From JAUZOB01 sp963692465 (GTDB taxonomy: Bacteria > Bacteroidota > Bacteroidia > Bacteroidales > Prolixibacteraceae), in contig OY829943.1 of the NCBI GenBank assembly GCA_963692465.1, positions 2,046,001 to 2,110,000 of the forward strand: a stretch of 64,000 nucleotides of DNA, written 5' to 3'. The position numbers and the translations under genes are program-made. Position 1 is the stretch's first letter. Every line of letters begins with the position of its first letter. Positions 33,849 through 43,599 of this stretch are shown piece by piece. A model generated the notes under the pieces. That model did no database searches. It saw nothing but the letters and a program-made list of their open reading frames with translations, and had not been told where the DNA came from.

Positions 33849-35792
33849 ATGAGCTACCTGAAGTTTGACAAGAGCCAGATAGTGAATCTGGAATATTCAC
33901 TGCAGCGAGAGATACTTCGGACCAATAGAGCCGGATCTTATTGTAGTTCTTCTTTGGCAAGGTGTAATACACGAAAATATCATGGTTTGTTGGTTTGTCC
34001 TATTGATGAGATGGGTGGGAGCAGACATGTCTTACTCTCTTCACTTGATGAAACGATAGTGCAACATGGGGCTTCTTTTAATCTGGGATTGCATCGTTAT
34101 AAAGGAGAACATTATAATCCGAAAGGTCATAAATATATTGTTGATTTTGAATTTGATGTCAATTCAAAAACTACCTATCGGGTTGGTGAGGTTGTTTTGA
34201 CTGTAGAAAGACTTCTGGTTGAAAAGAAGAAACAAATATTATTGCGTTATACTCTTTTGGACGCTTATTCTCCAGTCCATATTCAGTTCAGACCTTTTCT
34301 TGCTTTTCGAAATATTCATTCGCTGAACAAGGCTAATATGTATGCAAATACGAAATATGGGCTAGTTAGAAATGGAATTCGGGTTAAGCTATACGAAAGA
34401 TATCCTTTTCTGAACATGCAATTTTCGAAAGAGCCATCTTTTATTCCGGTTCCAGACTGGTATTATGATATGGAATATTTTAAAGAAATAGAACGTGGGT
34501 ATGGAGGGTGTGAGGATCTTTTTGTTCCAGGCTATTTTGATATTTCAATTAATAAAGGGGAAACGATTATTTTTTCTGGGTCGACGGAAGAAGAAGATCC
34601 AACTCAATTTAGTCGTCGGTTTATTGCAGAGACAAGAAGAAGAGAGGGAAGGGGGAGTTTTCAAAATTGCCTGAATATTGCGGCGGGACAGTTCATGATT
34701 AAGGAAGAAAAGGCTTATGGAGTTATTGCTGGATTTCCATGGTATAACTCTATTACCCGTCAGACTCTTATTGCTCTTCCTGGGTTGACCTTGACGCGTG
34801 GTGATGAAAAGATGTTTGAGAAGGTATTGAAAACCATGATTCGTTCGATGAGAAATGGCTTATTCCCGCGGACAGGGGATTCTGATTCTGATTATAATGA
34901 CTGTGATTCTCCTTTAGTTCTTTTTTGGACTCTTCAACAGCTGGTGAAATTTAGAAAAGAATCAGCGTCGGTATGGAAACAATATGGTTCATTGCTTAAG
35001 AGTATTTTAAGAGGCTACCGTGAAGGACTTCCCAACGGGGTTAAAATGACTGAAGAAGGATTGATCACCGCAGGAGATGGAACAAAAGCTTTGACCTGGA
35101 TGGATGGATATGTGGATGGAAAGCCTGTTACTCCAAGGAATGGAATGCCAGTTGAGGTCAATGCTTTATGGTATAATGCGCTTTGTTTTACTCTTGTATT
35201 AGCTCAAAAGTACGGGGATTTGGATTTCGTGGCTGAGTGGGAGTCTATTGCCAGTCAAGTGTGCAAATCATTCTTAAATACATTTTGGTGTGAAAAACGA
35301 GAATATCTTGCTGATTATGTGAGTGGGGAGTATAAAGACTGGGCAGTTCGGCCAAATATGGTTTTGGCTACAGTATTAGAGTATTCTCCACTTGATAAAG
35401 AGAAAAAGAAGCTAATTCTTAATGTAGCTAAAAATGATCTGGTTACTCCTAGGGGAATTCGATCACTTTCTCCACGAGATCCGGCTTATGTTGGGGTGAT
35501 GATAGGAGGGGAAAGGGAGCGCTCTGCTGCGATGCATCAAGGCAGTGTTTATCCATGGATATTAGGACTGTTTATTGAAAAATATCTAAGAATTCATAAA
35601 AAAGGCGGACTTGGTTTTGTGGAGTCGTTATTGAAAGGTTTTGAGGAGGAGATGACGGAAAACTGTATTGGAACGATTTCTGAGGTTTATGATGGAGACC
35701 CACCTCATCGGGGGCATGGGGCAACCTCTCAGGCATGGAATGTGGCATGTATCCTTCACGCTTTAGCGTGTGTTAAAGAATTTGAGAAGTAG
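33849..35792 (+). CDS. Glycogen debranching enzyme (amylo-alpha-1,6-glucosidase, GDE type)
   Basis: This enzyme hydrolyses alpha-1,6 branch stubs of glycogen. The 647-residue protein has an N-terminal GDE_N beta domain (about 15-240, REILRTNRAGSYCSSSLARC and NTRKYHGLL) and a C-terminal (alpha/alpha)6 GDE_C domain (about 285-645). The latter has GFPWYNSITRQTLIALPGL, LFPRTGDSDSDYNDCDSPL, TWMDGYVDGKPVTPRNGMPV (catalytic acidic residues) and AAMHQGSVYPWILGLF. It is the first gene of a tight unit: the glycosyltransferase follows after 22 bp. Confidence 0.95.
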   Translation: MSYLKFDKSQIVNLEYSLQREILRTNRAGSYCSSSLARCNTRKYHGLLVCPIDEMGGSRHVLLSSLDETIVQHGASFNLGLHRYKGEHYNPKGHKYIVDFEFDVNSKTTYRVGEVVLTVERLLVEKKKQILLRYTLLDAYSPVHIQFRPFLAFRNIHSLNKANMYANTKYGLVRNGIRVKLYERYPFLNMQFSKEPSFIPVPDWYYDMEYFKEIERGYGGCEDLFVPGYFDISINKGETIIFSGSTEEEDPTQFSRRFIAETRRREGRGSFQNCLNIAAGQFMIKEEKAYGVIAGFPWYNSITRQTLIALPGLTLTRGDEKMFEKVLKTMIRSMRNGLFPRTGDSDSDYNDCDSPLVLFWTLQQLVKFRKESASVWKQYGSLLKSILRGYREGLPNGVKMTEEGLITAGDGTKALTWMDGYVDGKPVTPRNGMPVEVNALWYNALCFTLVLAQKYGDLDFVAEWESIASQVCKSFLNTFWCEKREYLADYVSGEYKDWAVRPNMVLATVLEYSPLDKEKKKLILNVAKNDLVTPRGIRSLSPRDPAYVGVMIGGERERSAAMHQGSVYPWILGLFIEKYLRIHKKGGLGFVESLLKGFEEEMTENCIGTISEVYDGDPPHRGHGATSQAWNVACILHALACVKEFEK

Positions 35793-35814
35793 GATAATTA
35801 ATAAAGGAGATTCT

Positions 35815-37143
35815 ATGAAGGTGCTGATGTTTGGATGGGAGTTTCCCCCCCATATTTCAGGGGGATTAGGAACGGCTTGTTACGGTTTAACCAAGGGTTT
35901 GTCGGCGTTTAAAGACGTGGAAGTTTTGTTTGTTGTCCCTAAGTCTTATGGAGATGAAGATCAGTCATGTTTGCAGCTTATTGGTGCTTCAGACGTTCCG
36001 ATTACTCAGAGAAAGATTCATTTCGATGATATTCAACATAAAATTGACTATTATGAAGTTAATTCAAAGATTGTTCCCTATGTTGAACCGGAAGAATTTT
36101 GGAAGATGAATACACTTCAACATCAACAATCGACTCGTTTTATAAAGACCAATAAAGAGGGAAAATTAGATTTTTCAGGGAAATATGGGGCAGATTTGCT
36201 TTATGAAATTTATAAATATTCATTAGTTGCAGAGACTATTGCGAAGGAAAATAAATTTGATGTGATTCATGCACATGACTGGTTGGCTTATCCAGCGGGA
36301 ATTGCGGCTAAAAAAGCGACGGGCAAACCGTTGGTTATTCATGTTCATGCCACGGATTTTGATAGGAGTGGAGGGAATGTTAATCCACGTGTTTTTGCTA
36401 TTGAAAAGGAGGGAATGGATTATGCCGATCGAATTATTACGGTAAGTAATCTGACTCGAAAGGTTGTGATTGAGAAGTATGGAATTGCTCCAGAGAAAGT
36501 TGTGACAATCTATAATGCGGTTGAACCCTTAAAAGCAGATTGGGATGTTCGTTTGAAAAAAGGGGTCAATGAGAAGATTGTTACTTTTCTTGGGCGCATA
36601 ACGATGCAAAAGGGGCCGGAATATTTTGTTGAGGCTGCCAGTAAAGTTTTGGAAAAGATGAATAATGTCAGGTTTGTAATGGCTGGAAATGGGGATATGA
36701 TGAATAAAATGATTAAGCGCGTGGCTCGATTAGGAATAGCTGATCGTTTTCATTTTACTGGATTTTTGAAAGGAGAAGATGTTTTTGATATGTTCGGAAT
36801 GAGCGATGTATACGTGATGCCTTCCATCTCAGAACCTTTCGGAATCTCGCCTTTGGAAGCAATACAGAGTAATGTTCCGACCATTATCTCTTATCAGTCT
36901 GGGGTTTCTGAGATCTTACATTACACATTAAAAGTTGATTTTTGGGATGTAAATGCCATGGCAGATGCGATTTATGCGTTGTTAAATTATCCTGCATTGT
37001 CGCAGATTCTTCGAAAATATGGGAAAGATGAAGTTGAGAACCTGCAATGGGAGCATTCTGCGAAGAAAACACGGGATATATATTTGCAGGTGATAGAAGA
37101 AACGGGATCAAAGGAATCTCAAATAAAATCAGAGTCATTATGA
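35815..37143 (+). CDS. Glycogen-synthase-like glycosyltransferase (GT-B fold)
   Basis: This 442-residue cytoplasmic glycosyltransferase begins MKVLMFGWEFPPHISGGLG, the sugar-nucleotide loop typical of glycogen and starch synthase-like enzymes. It has DVIHAHDWLAYPAGIAAKK in the first Rossmann domain and EKIVTFLGRITMQKGPEYF, then MPSISEPFGISPLEAIQSNV (the E-x7-E catalytic motif) in the second. It probably elongates alpha-1,4-glucan from ADP- or UDP-glucose; the neighbours support this. The ATG at 35815 follows AAAGGAG. An upstream in-frame start overlapping the debranching gene would add 15 residues before the conserved N-terminus and was rejected. The stop overlaps the GH57 start by four bases. 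Confidence 0.92.
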   Translation: MKVLMFGWEFPPHISGGLGTACYGLTKGLSAFKDVEVLFVVPKSYGDEDQSCLQLIGASDVPITQRKIHFDDIQHKIDYYEVNSKIVPYVEPEEFWKMNTLQHQQSTRFIKTNKEGKLDFSGKYGADLLYEIYKYSLVAETIAKENKFDVIHAHDWLAYPAGIAAKKATGKPLVIHVHATDFDRSGGNVNPRVFAIEKEGMDYADRIITVSNLTRKVVIEKYGIAPEKVVTIYNAVEPLKADWDVRLKKGVNEKIVTFLGRITMQKGPEYFVEAASKVLEKMNNVRFVMAGNGDMMNKMIKRVARLGIADRFHFTGFLKGEDVFDMFGMSDVYVMPSISEPFGISPLEAIQSNVPTIISYQSGVSEILHYTLKVDFWDVNAMADAIYALLNYPALSQILRKYGKDEVENLQWEHSAKKTRDIYLQVIEETGSKESQIKSESL

Positions 37144-38456
37144 AAACTGTTTGTGTATATTTTCAGATTCACCAACCATTCAGATATCGTCGATATCGTT
37201 TTTTTGATATAGGGAATGACCATTACTATTATGATGATTATTCGAATGAGTCCATTTTGCATAAAGTTGCAGAAAAGTGTTATTTGCCGGCTAATAAGTT
37301 GTTCCTTAGTCTAATAAAGAAGCATGGGGGTGCTTTTCGGGTTGCTTATTCTTTGTCTGGTATTGCCCTTGAACAGTTTAGCCTTTATGCTCCGGAAGTG
37401 TTGGAGTCATTTAAGGAACTTGCAGCAACGGGGTGTGTGGAATTTCTTTCGGAGACTTATTCCCATTCGATGGTTTCATTAGCTGATCCTGAATTGTTTC
37501 GTCAACAGGTAAAATTGCATGATGATTTGATTGAACAATATTTTGGTATGCGGCCGGTAGTTTTTCGCAATACAGAACTTATTTATTCGGATGAGATCGG
37601 TAGACAAGTTGCAGATATGGGTTTTCATGCAATCCTCACAGAGGGGGCTCGACATATTCTGGGCTGGAAAAGTCCTAATTATCTATATTGTAATCCGGAA
37701 AGACCTGCTTTAAAACTTTTTATGCGAAATTATAAACTAAGTGATGATATCGCTTTCCGTTTTTCGAATACAGACTGGGATGAATATCCATTAACAGCTG
37801 ATAAATTTGCCGGATGGATTGCTCAACTGAATCCTTATGAAGAGATTGTTAATTTGTTTATGGATTACGAGACAATTGGAGAGCATCAATGGAAGGAGTC
37901 TGGTATTTTTGAATTTATGGAACATTTGCCAGAGGCGATTCTTTCACATAAAGGACTTTCTTTTTTGACTCCTTCAGAGGCAATAAAAAGGCATAATCCC
38001 ATTTCAATTATGTCTGTTCCACATCCGATATCATGGGCTGATGAGGAGCGGGATTTATCTGCATGGATGGGCAATGAAATGCAAAAGGAGGCTTTTAACA
38101 AACTCTATAGTTTAAAAGATCAAGTGAGTCGTTGTACGGATGTTGATTTGTTGAAGGATTGGAATTATTTGCAGATTAGTGATCATTTGTATTATATGTG
38201 CACTAAATTCTTTTCGGATGGAGAAGTGCATAAATATTTCAATCCGTATGAGACTCCGTATGATGCATTTATTAATTACATGAATGTGTTGAGTGATTTT
38301 AATTTGCGTTTAGATGCATTGGTTCCGAAAGATTCTGCTTCAATCGAATTAAAAAAAATGCAGGACCTTGTTGGTGAGAAAGAACAAAAAATTGAGAAGT
38401 TGGAGAAATTGATAGAGACTAAGAAAAGGAAAAGTGCTAAAAAGAAGACGAAATAA
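37140..38456 (+). CDS. GH57 family alpha-amylase-like glycoside hydrolase
   Basis: GH57 enzymes cleave or transfer alpha-glucans. The N-terminal motif YFQIHQPFR, nucleophile Glu in FRNTELIYSDEIG (about residue 146), and acidic Asp in LFMDYETIGEHQW (about 241) are visible. The 438-residue protein ends in a Lys-rich coiled coil (KKMQDLVGEKEQKIEKLEK, then KKRKSAKKKTK), which may bind polyanions or partner proteins. It has no signal peptide and is cytoplasmic. The ATG at 37140 is used because it overlaps the preceding gene by ATGA and begins the family N-terminus (MKTVCVYFQIHQ). Together with its neighbours it should act on stored glycogen. Confidence 0.95.
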   Translation: MKTVCVYFQIHQPFRYRRYRFFDIGNDHYYYDDYSNESILHKVAEKCYLPANKLFLSLIKKHGGAFRVAYSLSGIALEQFSLYAPEVLESFKELAATGCVEFLSETYSHSMVSLADPELFRQQVKLHDDLIEQYFGMRPVVFRNTELIYSDEIGRQVADMGFHAILTEGARHILGWKSPNYLYCNPERPALKLFMRNYKLSDDIAFRFSNTDWDEYPLTADKFAGWIAQLNPYEEIVNLFMDYETIGEHQWKESGIFEFMEHLPEAILSHKGLSFLTPSEAIKRHNPISIMSVPHPISWADEERDLSAWMGNEMQKEAFNKLYSLKDQVSRCTDVDLLKDWNYLQISDHLYYMCTKFFSDGEVHKYFNPYETPYDAFINYMNVLSDFNLRLDALVPKDSASIELKKMQDLVGEKEQKIEKLEKLIETKKRKSAKKKTK

Positions 38457-38563
38457 TCTAAGACAGTAATGTTTCTTTTTTAAGGATACATTGTCTTTCA
38501 TTTATCTTTTTCATTTCTTTGCTTAAGTGGTTTTTAATAAGAAGAAAAGATAAAAGGGATGTT

Positions 38564-41137
38564 ATGACAGATAAAGTTAAGATTATAAAAAGAATAATTG
38601 TAGATAAACCATCTTGGAAAAAAATTTTTGTAGAGTCCAATCTTCCTGAAGCCTTATTGCCTCTTAAAAAAATCAGTCAGAATCTGTGGTGGTCTTGGAA
38701 TGTAGATGCACAAGAGCTTTTTTGCAGTATAGATCCTAAGAAATGGAAAGAAACAGGGCATAATCCCATTTTGTTGTTAGAGCGGGTAGGCTACCAGCGG
38801 TTACTTGAACTGGAGGAAGATAAGAAGTTTCTTATGCTAATGAATCAGGTCAGCAATGAACTGATTTATTATCTAAAAGAACGAGAAATTCGAGAAAGTC
38901 CGTCTATAGCCTATTTTAGCATGGAGTACGGGATTCATGATAGTCTGAAAATTTATTCAGGGGGACTAGGAATTCTGGCAGGAGATTATTTGAAAGAGGC
39001 CAGTGATGCAAAGGTTAATATGATCGGTGTCGGATTGTTGTACCGATATGGTTATTTTAAACAAACTCTTTCGTCTGCAGGGGAACAAATTGCAACATAT
39101 GAAGCAGAAGAATTTGCTAATATTCCTGTGTCTGCAGTGCCTGATGCGAATGGGAAATGGTTAACAATTGAATTGAATTTTCCGGGAAGACAACTTTATG
39201 CCCGAGTATGGAAAGTAAATGTTGGTGCCGTCAATTTATATCTTCTTGATACAGATTTTGAGGAAAACCAGGATCAGGATCGCACGATTACTCATCATCT
39301 TTATGGAGGGGATAATGAAAATCGTCTTAAACAAGAAATACTGCTTGGGTTTGGGGGGATAAAGGTATTGAAAGCTCTTGGCTTGGATTTTGATATTTAT
39401 CATTGTAATGAAGGACATGCTGCATTTATTGGGCTTGAAAGAATCTTAAATCTGATTAGAGAACAGGGACTTACGTTTGCTGAAGCGAAAGAAATTATCA
39501 GAGCATCCACTTTATTTACAACTCATACCCCCGTTCCTGCCGGACATGATGCATTTCCTGATGAATTGTTGAAATTCTATTTAGATCGTATCCCGATAGA
39601 AATGGATATTAATTGGGACCAGTTTGTTATGTTGGGTAAGGCTTTTCCTCTTGAAACTCATTTTAATATGAGCTATTTAGCTGCTCAATTATCACAGGGT
39701 ATCAATGGCGTGAGTATGCTTCATGGGGAAGTTAGTAAGGAGCTTTTCTCTGATCTTTATGGTGGATATTTCCCAAAAGAATTGAGTCTTGGTTATGTGA
39801 CAAATGGCGTTCACTACAAAACGTGGGTTGCTAAAGAGTGGGGAGAACTTCACCAAAAATATTTTGGAAAAGAGTTCCCCGAAAATCAATCTGATCTTAG
39901 TTTGTGGCAGAAAATATCAACTGTGCCGTCTGAAGAAATTTGGTCGGTGAAACATATATTGAAGGTAAAGCTGATCGAATATATTAAGGAGCGGTTTACC
40001 GACGCCTGGATACAACGGCATGAAGATCCTAAGGTTATATCGGAGGTTATGAATACACTGAATCCAAATGCGTTGACAGTGGGATTTGCCAGACGGTTTG
40101 CAACCTATAAGCGAGCTCATTTGTTGTTCCGCGATCTGGATCGGTTGGCGCAATTGTTGGGAAATACAGACCGTCCGGTACAGTTCATTTTTGCAGGGAA
40201 AGCGCATCCTGCCGATAAGGCAGGACAAGATTTAATTAAATATATTATTGATATTTCAAGGCGGCCAGAATTTTTGGGTAAGATTGTGTTTATCCCAAAT
40301 TATGACATTGATCTTGCAAAAATGCTTTTACAGGGTGTTGATGTATGGCTAAATACGCCGACAAGACCATTAGAGGCATCTGGCACAAGTGGGGAAAAAG
40401 GTGTGATGAATGGAACTTTACATTTTTCAGTACTTGACGGATGGTGGGTTGAAGGTTATCATAAAGATGCCGGATGGGCTCTTCCTCAGGAAAATTCGTA
40501 TGATGTGGCTGAATTTCAAGATCAGTTGGATGCTGAAACAATTTATAATATTTTTGAAGATGAAATTATTCCGGCTTATTATGATCGGAATGAAAAAGGG
40601 ATATCTGTCCGATGGGTTGGGTATATTAAAAATACTTTTTCTCAGGTTGCACCTCATTTTACGACGGTTAGAATGCTGCAAGATTATAAGCAGAAGTTTT
40701 ATTTACCCCAAAGCCGAAGAGCTTCGAGGTTGATCTCGAACCATTATGAATTGGCCCGTAATCTTGCAACATGGAAAGCAAATGTTGCTTTAAAATGGGA
40801 AGGAATAACGGTGAAAGAGATTGATTTATCAGAAAGAATTGCACATACTTATCGAATCGGAGAGAGCTACCCTGCGCGGGTTGTTCTGAATTTGAACGGA
40901 CTTAATCCAGAGGATATAGGTGTTGAGCTGGTAACTTGTATACCGGACAAAAACGGAGAAATGAAATTTATTTCTAGTCAGTCGTTCGAGATTGTGAAGA
41001 CCGAGAATGGTAATACGACTTATTGTCATAATCTGATGCTGAATGATCCTGGGTATTTTAATTATGCTATTCGAATTTTTGCATGGAATAAGGAATTGCC
41101 TCATCGACAGGATTTTCGTTATGTCAGGTGGATTTGA
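38564..41137 (+). CDS. Alpha-glucan (glycogen) phosphorylase, GT35, DUF3417-containing type
   Basis: This enzyme releases glucose 1-phosphate from the ends of alpha-1,4-glucans. The 857-residue protein has an N-terminal DUF3417-like region (about 20-125, LPLKKISQNLWWSWNVDAQE), then the phosphorylase domains (IAYFSMEYGIHDSLKIYSGG, STLFTTHTPVPAGHDAFP, GFARRFATYKRAHLLF). The PLP region is EASGTSGEKGVMNGTLHFS, where the Lys of GEKG is the expected PLP ligand, followed by VLDGWWVEGY. The C-terminal 120 residues form a beta-rich extension. The ATG at 38564 follows AAAGGGA; an upstream TTG frame would add 15 unrelated residues. It ends the alpha-glucan unit. Confidence 0.96.
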   Translation: MTDKVKIIKRIIVDKPSWKKIFVESNLPEALLPLKKISQNLWWSWNVDAQELFCSIDPKKWKETGHNPILLLERVGYQRLLELEEDKKFLMLMNQVSNELIYYLKEREIRESPSIAYFSMEYGIHDSLKIYSGGLGILAGDYLKEASDAKVNMIGVGLLYRYGYFKQTLSSAGEQIATYEAEEFANIPVSAVPDANGKWLTIELNFPGRQLYARVWKVNVGAVNLYLLDTDFEENQDQDRTITHHLYGGDNENRLKQEILLGFGGIKVLKALGLDFDIYHCNEGHAAFIGLERILNLIREQGLTFAEAKEIIRASTLFTTHTPVPAGHDAFPDELLKFYLDRIPIEMDINWDQFVMLGKAFPLETHFNMSYLAAQLSQGINGVSMLHGEVSKELFSDLYGGYFPKELSLGYVTNGVHYKTWVAKEWGELHQKYFGKEFPENQSDLSLWQKISTVPSEEIWSVKHILKVKLIEYIKERFTDAWIQRHEDPKVISEVMNTLNPNALTVGFARRFATYKRAHLLFRDLDRLAQLLGNTDRPVQFIFAGKAHPADKAGQDLIKYIIDISRRPEFLGKIVFIPNYDIDLAKMLLQGVDVWLNTPTRPLEASGTSGEKGVMNGTLHFSVLDGWWVEGYHKDAGWALPQENSYDVAEFQDQLDAETIYNIFEDEIIPAYYDRNEKGISVRWVGYIKNTFSQVAPHFTTVRMLQDYKQKFYLPQSRRASRLISNHYELARNLATWKANVALKWEGITVKEIDLSERIAHTYRIGESYPARVVLNLNGLNPEDIGVELVTCIPDKNGEMKFISSQSFEIVKTENGNTTYCHNLMLNDPGYFNYAIRIFAWNKELPHRQDFRYVRWI

Positions 41138-41147
41138 GAATATTCTG

Positions 41148-41183
41148 AGGAGAATTCTGTAGAAGGAATCCTCCTTATTTTTT
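41148..41183 (+). terminator. Rho-independent terminator after the glucan phosphorylase gene
   Basis: AGGAGAATTC (41148-41157) pairs with GAATCCTCCT (41166-41175) in nine of ten positions and is followed by TTATTTTTT. It ends the glycogen unit before gltX. Confidence 0.8.
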
Positions 41184-41233
41184 ACTCTTCTGCAAGAAGA
41201 AAAAACCTCTCCTTTTGAGGGAACAAAAATTTG

Positions 41234-41241
41234 TATCTTTG
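41234..41241 (+). promoter_or_regulatory. Candidate -7 box for gltX
   Basis: TATCTTTG at 41234-41241, followed by C, is the most common form of the Bacteroidota -7 box. It lies 27 bases before the gltX start. A TTTTG at 41216-41220 is upstream but closer than usual. Confidence 0.6.
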
Positions 41242-41268
41242 CAATTAAAATAACAATCTGTTTTAGTA

Positions 41269-42804
41269 ATGAATAATAGAAAAGTAAGGGTTCGATTTGC
41301 GCCGAGTCCAACTGGACCACTGCACATGGGGGGCGTGAGAACTGCCTTGTTTAATTATCTCTTTGCAAAAAAAAATAATGGGGATTTTCTACTTCGTATA
41401 GAGGATACTGACCAACATCGTTATGTTTCTGGAGCAGAGGAATATATTATGAAATCGCTTGAGTGGTGTGGACTGAAAGTTGATGAAGGAATTCGAGAAG
41501 GGGGACCACATAGTCCTTATCGGCAAAGTGAACGAAAAGGGATTTATAAACAATATGCAGATCAGCTGGTTGAAAGTGGTGACGCTTATTATGCTTTTGA
41601 TAGTGCGGAAGAACTTGATCGGCTAAGGCATGATGCAGAGGCTAATGAACAAAATTTTATTTATAACGCTACGACCCGGCTAAATCTCAGAAACTCTTTT
41701 ACATTGAGCACAGAAGAGGTAAGGCAGAAACTTGATTCGGGGGAGCATTATGTAATCCGCTTTTGTATGCCTGAAGATCAGGTGGTAACAGAGGAAGATA
41801 TTATTCGGGGCGAAGTTTCTTTTAAGACTTCGTTACTTGATGACAAAGTGCTTTATAAATCGGATGGAATGCCGACTTATCATTTGGCAAATGTTGTTGA
41901 TGATCATTTGATGAAAATTACCCATGTTATCAGGGGGGAAGAATGGTTGTCGTCAATGCCTCTCCATGTCTTGTTATACCGTGCTTTAGGGTGGAAAGAG
42001 ACAATGCCGCGATTTGCACATTTACCTCTTATTCTCAAACCAATCGGAAAAGGAAAGCTGAGTAAACGGGATGGAGACAAAATGGGGTTCCCTGTTTTTC
42101 CATTATTATGGACAGATCCTAAATCAGGTGAAATTTCACGGGGATATCGTGAAGATGGTTACTTCCCAGAGGCTTTTATTAATATGTTGGCTTTTCTGGG
42201 ATGGAATCCGGGGACAGAACAGGAACTTTTTTCTCTTGAAGAGTTAACCGAAAATTTTTCTCTTGAACGGGTAGGAAAATCAGGTGCAAAATTTGATCCT
42301 GAGAAGGCAAAATGGTTTAATCATCAGTATTTGATTCGTAAAGCGGATGATGAAATAGCCGAATTGTTTGTGCCAATCTTGGAAAGCAAAGGAATTAAAT
42401 GCCCCCTGAACAAGGATAAGTTAGTACACATCTGTGGATTATTAAAAGAACGCGTTGATTTTATTTCGGAACTATGGGATCAGTCTTATTATTTTTTCCA
42501 GGCTCCGACAGCATATGATGCACAATTTACAAAGAAGCGCTGGAAACAGGACACGAACCAGATTATTGAAGAAGCTCTGAAGTTTTTGAATACCCTTGAT
42601 GATTGGGATGCTGTTGCATTGAAAGAGAAATTCTCCGATTATGTGAATGAGAAAGGTTGGAGTTTTGGATCGGTTATGAATCCATTGCGACTATGCTTGG
42701 TTGGTGCAGGAATTGGACCTGATCTTTTTGAGATATTTGCGATATTGGGGAAGAAAGAATCAATTCAACGAATAAATAGTGCTTTAGAAACTATTCATAT
42801 ATAG
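41269..42804 (+). CDS. gltX: Glutamyl-tRNA synthetase
   Basis: This class I aminoacyl-tRNA synthetase charges tRNA-Glu. The HIGH-type motif is in FAPSPTGPLHMGGVRTALFN, and the KMSKS-type motif is KLSKRDGDKM. Other family motifs are RIEDTDQHRY and IRGEEWLSSMPLH. At 511 residues it has the usual catalytic and helical anticodon-binding domains. It has its own -7 box and is followed by a terminator, so it is monocistronic. Confidence 0.98.
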   Translation: MNNRKVRVRFAPSPTGPLHMGGVRTALFNYLFAKKNNGDFLLRIEDTDQHRYVSGAEEYIMKSLEWCGLKVDEGIREGGPHSPYRQSERKGIYKQYADQLVESGDAYYAFDSAEELDRLRHDAEANEQNFIYNATTRLNLRNSFTLSTEEVRQKLDSGEHYVIRFCMPEDQVVTEEDIIRGEVSFKTSLLDDKVLYKSDGMPTYHLANVVDDHLMKITHVIRGEEWLSSMPLHVLLYRALGWKETMPRFAHLPLILKPIGKGKLSKRDGDKMGFPVFPLLWTDPKSGEISRGYREDGYFPEAFINMLAFLGWNPGTEQELFSLEELTENFSLERVGKSGAKFDPEKAKWFNHQYLIRKADDEIAELFVPILESKGIKCPLNKDKLVHICGLLKERVDFISELWDQSYYFFQAPTAYDAQFTKKRWKQDTNQIIEEALKFLNTLDDWDAVALKEKFSDYVNEKGWSFGSVMNPLRLCLVGAGIGPDLFEIFAILGKKESIQRINSALETIHI

Positions 42805-42820
42805 ATTAGATTCAGTCTGG

Positions 42821-42857
42821 AAGAGAGCTGTTTCCATAAGGAGCAGTTCTCTTTTTT
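42821..42857 (+). terminator. Rho-independent terminator after gltX
   Basis: An 8-bp stem (42823-42830 with 42844-42851, one G:T pair), a 13-base loop that may itself pair partly, and a run of six T follow the gltX stop. Confidence 0.8.
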
Positions 42858-42990
42858 ATCTGTCAGATTTTAAAATGTTTTAATGTAAATAACAACTATA
42901 GAAGGTTGCAGATAAAAAGGTTAAGTTGAGCACAATTTTTAATTTATGACAAGATTTAATAGAACTTTTTTTTACAAAGATGAGTTAATT

Positions 42991-43566
42991 ATGAGAAAGA
43001 TTGTATTATTTCTGGTTGTTGCTACTCTATTGGTATCGTGTAAAAAAGAGAATCCTAAAGTGATTATAAAAACTGATCGGGGAGATATTGAACTTGAAGT
43101 TTATTCAAAACAAGCTCCGAAAACTGCAGCTAATTTCCTAAGACATATTGATCATGGAGATTATAAAAATTCATGGTTTTACCGAGCAGTAAGGAAAGAT
43201 AACCAGCCGACGGATAATGTGAGAATCCAAGTTTTACAGGGAGGGTTGTTTTATGACAATTTGATCTCTCGCTATCGGAATATTCCACATGAAACGACTA
43301 AAAAAACAGGAATATTACATAAGGACGGAATTGTTTCTATGGCAAGAATAACGCCAGGAACAGCATCTACTGAGTTTTTTATTTGTATTGGAGATCAACC
43401 CCAGTTAGATTATGGGGGAAAACGAAATCCTGATGGGAAAGGTTTTGCTGCTTTTGCGAAAGTAATAAAGGGAATGGAGTTGGTACGAAAGCTACATCAA
43501 AGCCGCGATAGTTTTCAGTTTATTAAACCTCCTGTTCGAATTCTAAATATTATTAGGGAAAAGTAG
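42991..43566 (+). CDS. Lipoprotein peptidyl-prolyl cis-trans isomerase (cyclophilin type)
   Basis: This enzyme isomerises proline bonds and helps fold exported proteins. Starting at the ATG at 42991 it has a lipoprotein signal peptide with the lipobox LLVSC (Cys about 17); an upstream ATG at 42946 would place 15 polar residues before the signal and was not used. The cyclophilin domain is seen from KVIIKTDRGDIELEVYSKQA to the C-terminus, with SMARITPGTASTEFFICIGD and GFAAFAKVIKGMELV. The usual F-M-I-Q-G-G motif is altered to IQVLQGG, so the strength of catalysis is uncertain. It probably sits in the inner or outer membrane facing the periplasm. It converges on the DUF4251 gene. Confidence 0.92.
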   Translation: MRKIVLFLVVATLLVSCKKENPKVIIKTDRGDIELEVYSKQAPKTAANFLRHIDHGDYKNSWFYRAVRKDNQPTDNVRIQVLQGGLFYDNLISRYRNIPHETTKKTGILHKDGIVSMARITPGTASTEFFICIGDQPQLDYGGKRNPDGKGFAAFAKVIKGMELVRKLHQSRDSFQFIKPPVRILNIIREK

Positions 43567-43599
43567 TTCCCAAGATGGATTTAGAGAATATAAGTTCGT

